A stretch of DNA of 64,000 nt from the NCBI RefSeq assembly GCF_050003625.1, contig NC_134401.1, positions 95,272,852 through 95,336,851 of the forward strand, written 5' to 3'. The number at the start of each line of letters is the position of its first letter. Within the stretch, counting starts at the first letter, position 1. Of this stretch, positions 27,832 to 41,470 are shown in pieces. Origin of the DNA: Haematobia irritans (taxonomy: Eukaryota; Arthropoda; Insecta; Diptera; Muscidae). The notes under the pieces were generated by a model that ran no database searches, was not told the DNA's origin, and saw nothing but the letters and a program-made list of their open reading frames with translations. Position numbers and translations under genes: made by a program.

Positions 27832-29256
27832 TGGGTGAATTTTTGAATTTTTTGAGGGTGGTCACGAATTATCGCCCTTTTCGCTCTAGGACGCATATTT
27901 AAGGAGATATGGCCAAAAGAAGTTTTTCATATAAAAATTTCAATTTTTTTGGGATTTGGGTGGATTTTTCAATTTTTTGATTGTGGTCACAAATTATCGT
28001 CCTTTTCGCTCTAGGACGCATATTTAAGGAGATATGGGCAAAAGAAGTTTTTCATATAAATATTTAAATTTCTTTAGGTTTTGGGTGGATTTTTCATTTT
28101 TTTGAGGGTGGTCACGAATTATCGTCCTTTTCGCTCTAGGACGCTTAGTTTAGGAGATATGGCCAAAATAAGTTTTTCATATAAAAATTTCAATTTTTTT
28201 AGGATTTTGATGGATTTTCAATTTTTTGATGGTGGTCACGAATTATCGTCCTTTTCCCTCTAGGACGCTTAGTTTAGGAGATATGGCCAAAAGAAGTTTT
28301 TCATATAAAAATTTCAATTTTTTTAGGATTTGGGTGGATTTTTCAATTTTTTTTATGGTGGTCACGAATTATCGTCCTTTTCGCTCTAGGACGCATATTT
28401 AAAGAGATATGGCCAAAAGAAGTTTTTCATATAAAAATTTCAATTTTTTTAGGTTTTGGGTGGATTTTAGAATTTTTTGAGGGTGGTCACGAATTATCGT
28501 CCTTTTCGCTTTAGGACGCTTAGTTTAGGAGATATGGTCAAAATAAGTTTTTCGTATAAAAATTTAAATTTTTTTAGGTTTTGGGTGGATTTTTGAATTT
28601 TTTGGGGGTGGTCACGAATTATCGTCCTTTTCGCTCTAGGACGCATATTTAAGGAGATATGGGCAAAATAAGTTTTTCATATAAAAATTTAAATTTTTTT
28701 AGGTTTTGGGTGGATTTTTCAATTTTTTGAGGGTGGTCACGAATTATCGTCCTTTTCGCTTTAGGACGCTTAGTTTAGGAGATATGGCCAAAATAAGTTT
28801 TTCATATAAAAATTTCAAAAAATCCACCCAAAATCTAGGGTGGATTTTTGAATTTTTTGAGGGTGGTCACGAATTATCGTCCTTTTCGCTCTAGGACGCA
28901 TATTTAAGGAGATATGGCCAAAATAAGTTTTTCATATAAAAATTTCAATTTTTTTAGGTTTTGGGTGGTTTTTTTCAATTTTTTGAGGGTGGTCACGAAT
29001 TATCGTCTTTTTCGCTCTAGGACGCTTAGTTTAGGAGATATGGCCAAAATAAGTTTTTCATATAAAAATTTCAATTTTTTTAGGATTTGGGTGGATTTTT
29101 CAATTTTTTGATGGTGGTCACGAATTATCGTCCTTTTCGCTCTAGGACGCATATTTAAGGAGATATGGCCAAAAGAAGTTTTTCATATAAAAATTTCATT
29201 TTTTTTAGGTTTTGGGTGGATTTTTGAATTTTTTGAGGGTGGTCACGAATTATCGT
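27087..29256 (+). repeat. Higher-order block R, copy 1
   Basis: About 2.17 kb matching 29776-31945 at a constant shift of 2689 bp. Landmarks are the T-rich CATTTCATTTTTTTTTTTGG monomer (27430 and 30119), the TTTTTTTTATGG monomer, the GGTCAAAATAAG monomer and the foldback at 28818. Confidence 0.85.
28818..28849. repeat. Foldback monomer, copy 6 (loop variant)
   Basis: Same 12-bp stem but the loop is AAAATCTA. This variant loop is shared by the copies at 31507-31538, 34518-34549 and 35398-35429. Those at 31507 and 35398 sit at the same position inside the duplicated blocks (shifts 2689 and 3891). Confidence 0.8.
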
Positions 29257-29775
29257 CCTTTTCGCATATTTAAATAGATATGGCCAAAAGAAGTTTTTCA
29301 TATAAAAATTTAAATTTTTTTAGGTTTTGGGTGGATTTTTGAATTTTTTGAGGGTGGTCACGAATTATCGTCCTTTTCGCTCTAGGACGCATATTTAAGG
29401 AGATATGGCCAAAAGAAGTTTTTCATATAAAAATTTCAATTTTTTTAGGATTTGGGTAGATTTTTCAATTTTTTGATGGTGGTCACAAATTATCGTCCTT
29501 TTCGCTCTAGGACGCATATTTAAGGAGATATGGCCAAAAGAAGTTTTTCATATAAAAATTTCATTTCATTTTTTTTTTTGGTTTTGGGTGGATTTTTGAA
29601 TTTTTTGAGGGTGGTCACGAATTATCGTCCTTTTCGCTCTAGGACGCTTAGTTTAGGAGATATGGCCAAAAGAAGTTTTTCATATAAAAATTTCAATTTT
29701 TTTAGGTTTTGGGTGGATTTTTCAATTTTTTGAGGGTGGTCACGAATTATCGTCCTTTCCGCTCTAAGTGGATTT
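29257..29775 (+). repeat. Partial third copy between block R copies
   Basis: About 519 bp that repeats the beginning of block R again (shift 2127 from 27.1 kb, 562 to the next copy) and ends at an irregular joint, GCTCTAAGTGGATTTGGG, near 29761. The order therefore reads full block, partial block, full block, as produced by repeated unequal exchange. Confidence 0.75.
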
Positions 29776-31945
29776 GGGTGGATTTTTGAATTTTTTGAGG
29801 GTGGTCACGAATTATCGTCCTTTTCGCATATTTAAATAGATATGGCCAAAAGAAGTTTTTCATATAAAAATTTAAATTTTTTTAGGTTTTGGGTGGATTT
29901 TTGAATTTTTTGAGGGTGGTCACGAATTATCGTCCTTTTCGCTCTAGGACGCATATTTAAGGAGATATGGCCAAAAGAAGTTTTTCATATAAAAATTTCA
30001 ATTTTTTTAGGATTTGGGTAGATTTTTCAATTTTTTGATGGTGGTCACAAATTATCGTCCTTTTCGCTCTAGGACGCATATTTAAGGAGATATGGCCAAA
30101 AGAAGTTTTTCATATAAAAATTTCATTTCATTTTTTTTTTTGGTTTTGGGTGGATTTTTGAATTTTTTGAGGGTGGTCACGAATTATCGTCCTTTTCGCT
30201 CTAGGACGCTTAGTTTAGGAGATATGGCCAAAAGAAGTTTTTCATATAAAAATTTCAATTTTTTTAGGTTTTGGGTGGATTTTTCAATTTTTTGAGGGTG
30301 GTCACGAATTATCGTCCTTTCCGCTCTAAGACGCATATTTAAATAGATATGGCCAAAATAAGCTTTTCATATAAAAATTTGAATTTTTTAGGTTTTGGGT
30401 GGATTTTTCAATTTTTTGAGGGTGGTCACGAATTATCGTCCTTTTCGCTATAAGACGCATATTTAAATAGATATGGCCAAAAGAAGTTTTTCATATAAAA
30501 ATTTAAATTTTTTTAGGTTTTGGGTGAATTTTTGAATTTTTTGAGGGTGGTCACGAATTATCGCCCTTTTCGCTCCAGGACGCATATTTAAGGAGATATG
30601 GCCAAAAGAAGTTTTTCATATAAAAATTTCAATTTTTTTGGGATTTGGGTGGATTTTTCAATTTTTTGATTGTGGTCACAAATTATCGTCCTTTTCGCTC
30701 TAGGACGCATATTTAAGGAGATATGGGCAAAAGAAGTTTTTCATATAAATATTTAAATTTCTTTAGGTTTTGGGTGGATTTTTCATTTTTTTGAGGGTGG
30801 TCACGAATTATCGTCCTTTTCGCTCTAGGACGCTTAGTTTAGGAGATATGGCCAAAATAAGTTTTTCATATAAAAATTTCAATTTTTTTAGGATTTTGAT
30901 GGATTTTCAATTTTTTGATGGTGGTCACGAATTATCGTCCTTTTCCCTCTAGGACGCTTAGTTTAGGAGATATGGCCAAAAGAAGTTTTTCATATAAAAA
31001 TTTAAATTTTTTTAGGATTTGGGTGGATTTTTCAATTTTTTTTATGGTGGTCACGAATTATCGTCCTTTTCGCTCTAGGACGCATATTTAAAGAGATATG
31101 GCCAAAAGAAGTTTTTCATATAAAAATTTCAATTTTTTTAGGTTTTGGGTGGATTTTAGAATTTTTTGAGGGTGGTCACGAATTATCGTCCTTTTCGCTT
31201 TAGGACGCTTAGTTTAGGAGATATGGTCAAAATAAGTTTTTCGTATAAAAATTTAAATTTTTTTAGGTTTTGGGTGGATTTTTGAATTTTTTGGGGGTGG
31301 TCACGAATTATCGTCCTTTTCGCTCTAGGACGCATATTTAAGGAGATATGGGCAAAATAAGTTTTTCATATAAAAATTTAAATTTTTTTAGGTTTTGGGT
31401 GGATTTTTCAATTTTTTGAGGGTGGTCACGAATTATCGTCCTTTTCGCTTTAGGACGCTTAGTTTAGGAGATATGGCCAAAATAAGTTTTTCATATAAAA
31501 ATTTCAAAAAATCCACCCAAAATCTAGGGTGGATTTTTGAATTTTTTGAGGGTGGTCACGAATTATCGTCCTTTTCGCTCTAGGACGCATATTTAAGGAG
31601 ATATGGCCAAAATAAGTTTTTCATATAAAAATTTCAATTTTTTTAGGTTTTGGGTGGTTTTTTTCAATTTTTTGAGGGTGGTCACGAATTATCGTCTTTT
31701 TCGCTCTAGGACGCTTAGTTTAGGAGATATGGCCAAAATAAGTTTTTCATATAAAAATTTCAATTTTTTTAGGATTTGGGTGGATTTTTCAATTTTTTGA
31801 TGGTGGTCACGAATTATTGTCCTTTTCGCTCTAGGACGCATATTTAAGGAGATATGGCCAAAAGAAGTTTTTCATATAAAAATTTCATTTTTTTTAGGTT
31901 TTGGGTGGATTTTTGAATTTTTTGAGGGTGGTCACGAATTATCGG
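29776..31945 (+). repeat. Higher-order block R, copy 2
   Basis: Partner of 27087-29256. It overlaps the left part of block S, so the R duplication and the S duplication are nested events. Confidence 0.85.
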
Positions 31946-34332
31946 CCTTTTCGCTCTAAGACGCATATTTAAGGAGATATGGCCAAAAGAAGTTTTTCAT
32001 ATAAAAATTTCAATTTTTTAGGTTTTGGGTGGATTTTTGAATTTTTTGAGGGTGGTCACGAATTATCGTCCTTTTCGCTGTAGGACGCTTAGTTTAGGAG
32101 ATATGGGCAAAAGAAGATTTTCATATAAAAATTTCAATTTTTTTAGGTTTTGGGTGGATTTTTGAATTTTTTGAGGGTGGTCACGAATTATCGTCCTTTT
32201 CGCTCTAGGACGCTTAGTTTAGGAGATATGGCCAAAAGAAGTTTTTCATATAAAATTTTCAATTTTTTTAGGATTTGGGTGGATTTTTCAATTTTTTGAT
32301 GGTGGTCACGAATTATCGTCCTTTTCGCGCTAGGACGCATATTTAAGGAGATATGGCCAAAAGAAGTTTTTCATATAAAAATTTCAATTTTTTTAGGTTT
32401 TGGGTGGATTTTTAAATTTTTTGAGGGTGGTCACGAATTATCGTCCTTTTCGCTCTAAGACGCATATTTAAATAGATATGTCCAAAAGAAGTTTTTCATA
32501 TAAAAATTTAAATTTTTTTAGATTTTGGGTGGATTTTTGAATTTTTTGAGGGTGGTCACGAATTATCGTCCTTTTCGCATATTTAAATAGATATGGCCAA
32601 AAGAAGTTTTTCATATAAAAATTTAAATTTTTTTTGGTTTTGGGTGGATTTTTGAATTTTTTGAGGGTGGTCACGAATTATCGTCCTTTTCGCTCTAGGA
32701 CGCTTAGTTTAGGAGATATGGCCAAAAGAAGTTTTTCATATAAAAATTTCAATTTTTTTAGGTTTTGGGTGGATTTTTCAATTTTTTGAGGGTGGTCACG
32801 AATTATCGTCCTTTTCGCTCTAAGACGCATATTTAAATAGATATGGCCAAAAGAAGCTTTTCATATAAAAATTTAAATTTTTTAGGTTTCTGTGGATTTT
32901 TCAATTTTTTGAGGGTGGTCACGAATTATCGTCCTTTTCGCTCTAAGACGCATATTTAAATAGATATGGCCAAAAGAAGTTTTTCATATAAAAATTTAAA
33001 TTTTTTTAGGTTTTGGGTGGATTTTTGAATTTTTTGAGGGTGGTCACGAATTATCGCCCTTTTCGCTCTAGGACGCATATTTAAGGAGATATGGCCAAAA
33101 GAAGTTTTTCATATAAAAATTTCAATTTTTTTGGGATTTGGGTGGATTTTTCAATTTTTTGATTGTGGTCACGAATTATCGTCCTTTTCGCTCTAGGACG
33201 CATATTTAAGGAGATATGGCCAAAAGAAGTTTTTCATATAAAAATTTAAATTTCTTTAGGTTTTGGGTGGATTTTTCATTTTTTTGAGGGTGGTCACGAA
33301 TTATCGTCCTTTTCGCTCTAGGACGCTTAGTTTAGGAGATATGGCCAAAATAAGTTTTTCATATAAAAATTTCAATTTTTTTAGGATTTTGATGGATTTT
33401 TCAATTTTTTGATGGTGGTCACGAATTATCGTCCTTTTCCCTCTAGGACGCTTAGTTTAGGAGATATGGCCAAAAGAAGTTTTTCATATAAAAATTTCAA
33501 TTTTTTTAGGATTTGGGTGGATTTTTCAATTTTTTTATGGTGGTCACGAATTATCGTCCTTTTCGCTCTAGGACGCTTAGTTTAGGAGATATGGCCAAAA
33601 TAAGTTTTTCATTTAAATTTCTATTTTTTTAGGATTTGGGTGGATTTTTCAATTTTTTGATGGTAGTCACGAATTATCGTCCTTTTCGCTCTAGGACGCA
33701 TATTTAAGGAGATATGGCCAAAAGAAGTTTTTCATATAAAAATTTCATTTTTTTTTAGGTTTTGGGTGGATTTTTGAATTTTTTGAGGGTTGTCACGAAT
33801 TATCGTCCTTTTCGCTCTAGGACGCATATTTAAGGAGATATGGCCAAAAGAAGTTTTTCATATAAAAATTTAAATTTTTTTAGGTTTTGGGTGGATTTTT
33901 TAATTTTTTGAGGGTGGTCACGAATTATCGTCCTTTTCGCTGTAGGACGCATATTTAAGGAGATATGGCATATTTAAGGAGATATGGCCAAAAGAAGTTT
34001 TTCATATAAAAATTTAAATTTCTTTAGGTTTTGGGTGGATTTTTGAATTATTTGAGGGTGGTCACGAATTATCGTCCTTTTCGCTGTAGGACGCATATTT
34101 AAGGAGATATGGCCAAAAGAAGTTTTTCATATAAAAATTTCAATTTTTTTAGGTTTTGGGTGGATTTTTCATTTTTTTGAGGGTGGTCACGAATTATCGT
34201 CCTTTTCGCTCTAGGACGCTTAGTTTAGGAGATATGGCCAAAATAAGTTTTTCATATAAAAATTTCAATTTTTTTAGGATTTTGATGGATTTTTCAATTT
34301 TTTGATGGTGGTCACGAATTATCGTCCTTTTC
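30661..34332 (+). repeat. Higher-order block S, copy 1 (~3.67 kb)
   Basis: About 29 monomers matching 34552-38223 at a constant shift of 3891 bp. All landmarks compared by eye agree, including private variants: CGAATTATTGTCC (31811 and 35702), AGGTTTCTGTGG (32884 and 36775), and a 19-bp tandem duplication giving GATATGGCATATTTAAGG (33962 and 37853). The copies part at 34333/38224, where CGCTCT meets CCCTCT. Confidence 0.88.
31507..31538. repeat. Foldback monomer, copy 7 (loop variant)
   Basis: AAAATCTA loop copy in the block shifted 2689 bp from 28818. Confidence 0.8.
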
Positions 34333-34551
34333 GCTCTAGGACGCATATTTAAGGAGATATGGGCAAAATAAGTTTTTCATATAAAAATTTAAATTTTTTT
34401 AGGTTTTGGGTGGATTTTTCAATTTTTTGAGGGTGGTCACGAATTATCGTCCTTTTCGCTTTAGGACGCTTAGTTTAGGAGATATGGCCAAAATAAGTTT
34501 TTCATATAAAAATTTCAAAAAATCCACCCAAAATCTAGGGTGGATTTTTGA
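34333..34551 (+). repeat. Bridge between block S copies
   Basis: About 219 bp resembling 31322-31540 inside block S (ATGGGCAAAATAAG monomer followed by the foldback). The array steps from the end of S back to an internal S segment and then to the start of S, which records more than one exchange. Confidence 0.75.
34518..34549. repeat. Foldback monomer, copy 8, at block junction
   Basis: AAAATCTA loop copy. The hairpin ends right at the left boundary (about 34552) of the second copy of the 3.67-kb duplication, so the recombination joint lies against the hairpin. Confidence 0.8.
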
Positions 34552-37500
34552 ATTTTTTGATTGTGGTCACAAATTATCGTCCTTTTCGCTCTAGGACGCA
34601 TATTTAAGGAGATATGGGCAAAAGAAGTTTTTCATATAAATATTTAAATTTCTTTAGGTTTTGGGTGGATTTTTCATTTTTTTGAGGGTGGTCACGAATT
34701 ATCGTCCTTTTCGCTCTAGGACGCTTAGTTTAGGAGATATGGCCAAAATAAGTTTTTCATATAAAAATTTCAATTTTTTTAGGATTTTGATGGATTTTCA
34801 ATTTTTTGATGGTGGTCACGAATTATCGTCCTTTTCCCTCTAGGACGCTTAGTTTAGGAGATATGGCCAAAAGAAGTTTTTCATATAAAAATTTAAATTT
34901 TTTTAGGATTTGGGTGGATTTTTCAATTTTTTTTATGGTGGTCACGAATTATCGTCCTTTTCGCTCTAGGACGCATATTTAAAGAGATATGGCCAAAAGA
35001 AGTTTTTCATATAAAAATTTCAATTTTTTTAGGTTTTGGGTGGATTTTAGAATTTTTTGAGGGTGGTCACGAATTATCGTCCTTTTCGCTTTAGGACGCT
35101 TAGTTTAGGAGATATGGTCAAAATAAGTTTTTCGTATAAAAATTTAAATTTTTTTAGGTTTTGGGTGGATTTTTGAATTTTTTGGGGGTGGTCACGAATT
35201 ATCGTCCTTTTCGCTCTAGGACGCATATTTAAGGAGATATGGGCAAAATAAGTTTTTCATATAAAAATTTAAATTTTTTTAGGTTTTGGGTGGATTTTTC
35301 AATTTTTTGAGGGTGGTCACGAATTATCGTCCTTTTCGCTTTAGGACGCTTAGTTTAGGAGATATGGCCAAAATAAGTTTTTCATATAAAAATTTCAAAA
35401 AATCCACCCAAAATCTAGGGTGGATTTTTGAATTTTTTGAGGGTGGTCACGAATTATCGTCCTTTTCGCTCTAGGACGCATATTTAAGGAGATATGGCCA
35501 AAATAAGTTTTTCATATAAAAATTTCAATTTTTTTAGGTTTTGGGTGGTTTTTTTCAATTTTTTGAGGGTGGTCACGAATTATCGTCTTTTTCGCTCTAG
35601 GACGCTTAGTTTAGGAGATATGGCCAAAATAAGTTTTTCATATAAAAATTTCAATTTTTTTAGGATTTGGGTGGATTTTTCAATTTTTTGATGGTGGTCA
35701 CGAATTATTGTCCTTTTCGCTCTAGGACGCATATTTAAGGAGATATGGCCAAAAGAAGTTTTTCATATAAAAATTTCATTTTTTTTAGGTTTTGGGTGGA
35801 TTTTTGAATTTTTTGAGGGTGGTCACGAATTATCGGCCTTTTCGCTCTAAGACGCATATTTAAGGAGATATGGCCAAAAGAAGTTTTTCATATAAAAATT
35901 TCAATTTTTTAGGTTTTGGGTGGATTTTTGAATTTTTTGAGGGTGGTCACGAATTATCGTCCTTTTCGCTGTAGGACGCTTAGTTTAGGAGATATGGGCA
36001 AAAGAAGATTTTCATATAAAAATTTCAATTTTTTTAGGTTTTGGGTGGATTTTTGAATTTTTTGAGGGTGGTCACGAATTATCGTCCTTTTCGCTCTAGG
36101 ACGCTTAGTTTAGGAGATATGGCCAAAAGAAGTTTTTCATATAAAATTTTCAATTTTTTTAGGATTTGGGTGGATTTTTCAATTTTTTGATGGTGGTCAC
36201 GAATTATCGTCCTTTTCGCGCTAGGACGCATATTTAAGGAGATATGGCCAAAAGAAGTTTTTCATATAAAAATTTCAATTTTTTTAGGTTTTGGGTGGAT
36301 TTTTAAATTTTTTGAGGGTGGTCACGAATTATCGTCCTTTTCGCTCTAAGACGCATATTTAAATAGATATGTCCAAAAGAAGTTTTTCATATAAAAATTT
36401 AAATTTTTTTAGATTTTGGGTGGATTTTTGAATTTTTTGAGGGTGGTCACGAATTATCGTCCTTTTCGCATATTTAAATAGATATGGCCAAAAGAAGTTT
36501 TTCATATAAAAATTTAAATTTTTTTTGGTTTTGGGTGGATTTTTGAATTTTTTGAGGGTGGTCACGAATTATCGTCCTTTTCGCTCTAGGACGCTTAGTT
36601 TAGGAGATATGGCCAAAAGAAGTTTTTCATATAAAAATTTCAATTTTTTTAGGTTTTGGGTGGATTTTTCAATTTTTTGAGGGTGGTCACGAATTATCGT
36701 CCTTTTCGCTCTAAGACGCATATTTAAATAGATATGGCCAAAAGAAGCTTTTCATATAAAAATTTAAATTTTTTAGGTTTCTGTGGATTTTTCAATTTTT
36801 TGAGGGTGGTCACGAATTATCGTCCTTTTCGCTCTAAGACGCATATTTAAATAGATATGGCCAAAAGAAGTTTTTCATATAAAAATTTAAATTTTTTTAG
36901 GTTTTGGGTGGATTTTTGAATTTTTTGAGGGTGGTCACGAATTATCGCCCTTTTCGCTCTAGGACGCATATTTAAGGAGATATGGCCAAAAGAAGTTTTT
37001 CATATAAAAATTTCAATTTTTTTGGGATTTGGGTGGATTTTTCAATTTTTTGATTGTGGTCACGAATTATCGTCCTTTTCGCTCTAGGACGCATATTTAA
37101 GGAGATATGGCCAAAAGAAGTTTTTCATATAAAAATTTAAATTTCTTTAGGTTTTGGGTGGATTTTTCATTTTTTTGAGGGTGGTCACGAATTATCGTCC
37201 TTTTCGCTCTAGGACGCTTAGTTTAGGAGATATGGCCAAAATAAGTTTTTCATATAAAAATTTCAATTTTTTTAGGATTTTGATGGATTTTTCAATTTTT
37301 TGATGGTGGTCACGAATTATCGTCCTTTTCCCTCTAGGACGCTTAGTTTAGGAGATATGGCCAAAAGAAGTTTTTCATATAAAAATTTCAATTTTTTTAG
37401 GATTTGGGTGGATTTTTCAATTTTTTTATGGTGGTCACGAATTATCGTCCTTTTCGCTCTAGGACGCTTAGTTTAGGAGATATGGCCAAAATAAGTTTTT

Positions 37501-38223
37501 CATTTAAATTTCTATTTTTTTAGGATTTGGGTGGATTTTTCAATTTTTTGATGGTAGTCACGAATTATCGTCCTTTTCGCTCTAGGACGCATATTTAAGG
37601 AGATATGGCCAAAAGAAGTTTTTCATATAAAAATTTCATTTTTTTTTAGGTTTTGGGTGGATTTTTGAATTTTTTGAGGGTTGTCACGAATTATCGTCCT
37701 TTTCGCTCTAGGACGCATATTTAAGGAGATATGGCCAAAAGAAGTTTTTCATATAAAAATTTAAATTTTTTTAGGTTTTGGGTGGATTTTTTAATTTTTT
37801 GAGGGTGGTCACGAATTATCGTCCTTTTCGCTGTAGGACGCATATTTAAGGAGATATGGCATATTTAAGGAGATATGGCCAAAAGAAGTTTTTCATATAA
37901 AAATTTAAATTTCTTTAGGTTTTGGGTGGATTTTTGAATTATTTGAGGGTGGTCACGAATTATCGTCCTTTTCGCTGTAGGACGCATATTTAAGGAGATA
38001 TGGCCAAAAGAAGTTTTTCATATAAAAATTTCAATTTTTTTAGGTTTTGGGTGGATTTTTCATTTTTTTGAGGGTGGTCACGAATTATCGTCCTTTTCGC
38101 TCTAGGACGCTTAGTTTAGGAGATATGGCCAAAATAAGTTTTTCATATAAAAATTTCAATTTTTTTAGGATTTTGATGGATTTTTCAATTTTTTGATGGT
38201 GGTCACGAATTATCGTCCTTTTC
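34552..38223 (+). repeat. Higher-order block S, copy 2
   Basis: Partner of 30661-34332. The uniform shift and shared private variants suggest a very recent duplication; exact identity was not computed. Confidence 0.88.
35398..35429. repeat. Foldback monomer, copy 9 (loop variant)
   Basis: AAAATCTA loop copy, 3891 bp after the one at 31507. Confidence 0.8.
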
Positions 38224-39568
38224 CCTCTAGGACGCTTAGTTTAGGAGATATGGCCAAAAGAAGTTTTTCATATAAAAATTTCAATTTTTTTAGGATTTGG
38301 GTGGATTTTTCAATTTTTTTATGGTGGTCACGAATTATCGTCCTTTTAGCTCTAGGACGCATATTTAAAGAGATATGTCCAAAAGAAGTTTTTCATATAA
38401 AAATTTCAATTTTTTTAGGTTTTGAGTGGATTTTTGAATTTTTTGAGGGTGGTCACGAATTATCGTCCTTTTCGCTCTAGGACGCTTAGTTTAGGAGATA
38501 TGGCCAAAATAAGTTTTTCATTTAAATTTCTATTTTTTTAGGATTTGGGTGGATTTTTCAATTTTTTGATGGTAGTCACGAATTATCGTCCTTTTCGCTC
38601 TAGGACGCATATTTAAGGAGATATGGCCAAAAGAAGTTTTTCATATAAAAATTTCATTTTTTGAATTTTTTGAGGGTTGTCACGAATTATCGTCCTTTGC
38701 GCTCTAGGACGCATATTTAAGGAGATATGGCCAAAAGAAGTTTTTCATATAAAAATTTAAATTTTTTTAGGTTATGGGTGGATTTTTCAATTTTTTGATG
38801 GTGGTCACGAATTATCGTCCTTTTCGCTCTAGGACGCATATTTAAGGAGATATGGCCAAAAGAAGTTTTTCATATAAAAATTTAAATTTTTTTAGGATTT
38901 GGGTGGATTTTTCAATTTTTTGATGGTGGTCACAAATTATCGTCCTTTTCGCTCTAGGACGCATATTTAAGGAGATATGGCCAAAAGAAGTTTTTCATAT
39001 AAAAATTTCAATTTTTTTTAGGTTTTGGGTGGATTTTTCAATTTTTGGTTGTCACGAATTATCGTCCTTTTCGCTCTAGGACGCTTAGTTTAGGAGATAT
39101 GGCCAAAAGAAGTTTTTCATATAAAAATTTAAATTTTTTTTAGGTTTTGGGTGGATTTTTGAATTTTTTGAGGGTGGTCACGAATTATCGTCCTTTGCGC
39201 TCTAGGACGCATATTTAAGGAGATATGGCCAAAAGAAGTTTTTCATATAAAAATTTCAATTTTTTTAGGATTTGGGTGGATTTTTCAATTTTTTGAGGGT
39301 GGTCACGAATTATCGTCCTTTTCGCTGTAGGACGCATATTTAAGGAGATATGGCCAAAAGAAGTTTTTCATGTAAAAATGTCAATTTTTTTAGGTTTTGG
39401 GATTTTTGAATTTTTTGAGGGTGGTCACGAATTATCGTCCTTTTCGCTCTAGGACGCATATTTAAGGAGATATGGCCAAAAGAAGTTTTTCATATAAAAA
39501 TTTTAATTTTTTTAGGTTATGGGTGGATTTTTAAATTTTTTGAGGGTGGTCACGAATTATCGTCCTTT
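37860..39568 (+). repeat. Higher-order block T, copy 1
   Basis: Matches 42637-44369 at a shift of 4777 bp, rising to about 4800 after a roughly 24-bp deletion near 38660 (TTTCATTTTTTGAATTTTT). Shared markers are CGTCCTTTTAGCTC with ATATGTCC, and the shortened TTTTGGGATTTTTGAA (39396 and 44195). It ends at a sharp joint near 39569, CCTTTTTGAGGGTGG. Confidence 0.8.
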
Positions 39569-41470
39569 TTGAGGGTGGTCACGAATTATCGTCTTTTTCG
39601 CTCTAGGACGCTTAGTTTAGGAGATATGGCCAAAATAAGTTTTTCATATAAAAATTTCAATTTTTTTAGGATTTGGGTGGATTTTTCAATTTTTTGATGG
39701 TGGTCACGAATTATCGTCCTTTTCGCTCTAGGACGCATATTTAAGGAGATATGGCCAAAAGAAGTTTTTCATATAAAAATTTCATTTTTTTTAGGTTTTG
39801 GGTGGATTTTTGAATTTTTTGAGGGTGGTCACGAATTATCGGCCTTTTCGCTCTAAGACGCATATTTAAGGAGATATGGCCAAAAGAAGTTTTTCATATA
39901 AAAATTTCAATTTTTTAGGTTTTGGGTGGATTTTTGAATTTTTTGAGGGTGGTCACGAATTATCGTCCTTTTCGCTGTAGGACGCTTAGTTTAGGAGATA
40001 TGGGCAAAAGAAGATTTTCATATAAAAATTTCAATTTTTTTAGGTTTTGGGTGGATTTTTGAATTTTTTGAGGGTGGTCACGAATTATCGTCCTTTTCGC
40101 TCTAGGACGCTTAGTTTAGGAGATATGGCCAAAAGAAGTTTTTCATATAAAATTTTCAATTTTTTTAAGATTTGGGTGGATTTTTCAATTTTTTGATGGT
40201 GGTCACGAATTATCGTCCTTTTCGCGCTAGGACGCATATTTAAGGAGATATGGCCAAAAGAAGTTTTTCATATAAAAATTTCAATTTTTTTAGGTTTTGG
40301 GTGGATTTTTAAATTTTTTGAGGGTGGTCACGAATTATCGGCCTTTTCGCTCTAAGACGCATATTTAAATAGATATGTCCAAAAGAAGTTTTTCATATAA
40401 AAATTTAAATTTTTTTAGATTTTGGGTGGATTTTTGAATTTTTTGAGGGTGGTCACGAATTATCGTCCTTTTCGCATATTTAAATAGATATGGCCAAAAG
40501 AAGTTTTTCATATAAAAATTTAAATTTTTTTTGGTTTTGGGTGGATTTTTGAATTTTTTGAGGGTGGTCACGAATTATCGTCCTTTTCGCTCTAGGACGC
40601 TTAGTTTAGGAGATATGGCCAAAAGAAGTTTTTCATATAAAAATTTCAATTTTTTTAGGTTTTGGGTGGATTTTTCAATTTTTTGAGGGTGGTCACGAAT
40701 TATCGTCCTTTTCGCTCTAAGACGCATATTTAAATAGATATGGCCAAAAGAAGCTTTTCATATAAAAATTTAAATTTTTTAGGTTTCTGTGGATTTTTCA
40801 ATTTTTTGAGGGTGGTCACGAATTATCGTCCTTTTCGCTCTAAGACGCATATTTAAATAGATATGGCCAAAAGAAGTTTTTCATATAAAAATTTAAATTT
40901 TTTTAGGTTTTGGGTGGATTTTTGAATTTTTTGAGGGTGGTCACGAATTATCGCCCTTTTCGCTCTAGGACGCATATTTAAGGAGATATGGCCAAAAGAA
41001 GTTTTTCATATAAAAATTTCAATTTTTTTTGGGATTTGGGTGGATTTTTCAATTTTTTGATTGTGGTCACAAATTATCGTCCTTTTCGCTCTAGGACGCA
41101 TATTTAAGGAGATATGGCCAAAAGAAGTTTTTCATATAAAAATTTAAATTTCTTTAGGTTTTGGGTGGATTTTTCATTTTTTTGAGGGTGGTCACGAATT
41201 ATCGTCCTTTTCGCTCTAGGACGCTTAGTTTAGGAGATATGGCCAAAATAAGTTTTTCATATAAAAATTTCAATTTTTTTAGGATTTTGATGGATTTTTC
41301 AATTTTTTGATGGTGGTCACGAATTATCGTCCTTTTCCCTCTAGGACGCTTAGTTTAGGAGATATGGCCAAAAGAAGTTTTTCATATAAAAATTTCAATT
41401 TTTTTAGGATTTGGGTGGATTTTTCAATTTTTTTATGGTGGTCACGAATTATCGTCCTTTTCGCTCTAGG
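39566..41470 (+). repeat. Higher-order block S, partial third copy
   Basis: About 1.9 kb matching 35560-37463 at a shift of 4006 (4007 after one extra T near 41030). It carries the AGGTTTCTGTGG variant at 40781 and starts at the joint where two GAGGGTGGTCACG stretches are only about 30 bp apart (39541-39600). Confidence 0.82.

Noticed and set aside
13732..40571. Minus-strand open frames of 62-78 residues (for example at 32468, 36359 and 40365)
   Set aside because: They are reverse-strand readings of satellite monomers, recurring only because the blocks containing them are duplicated.
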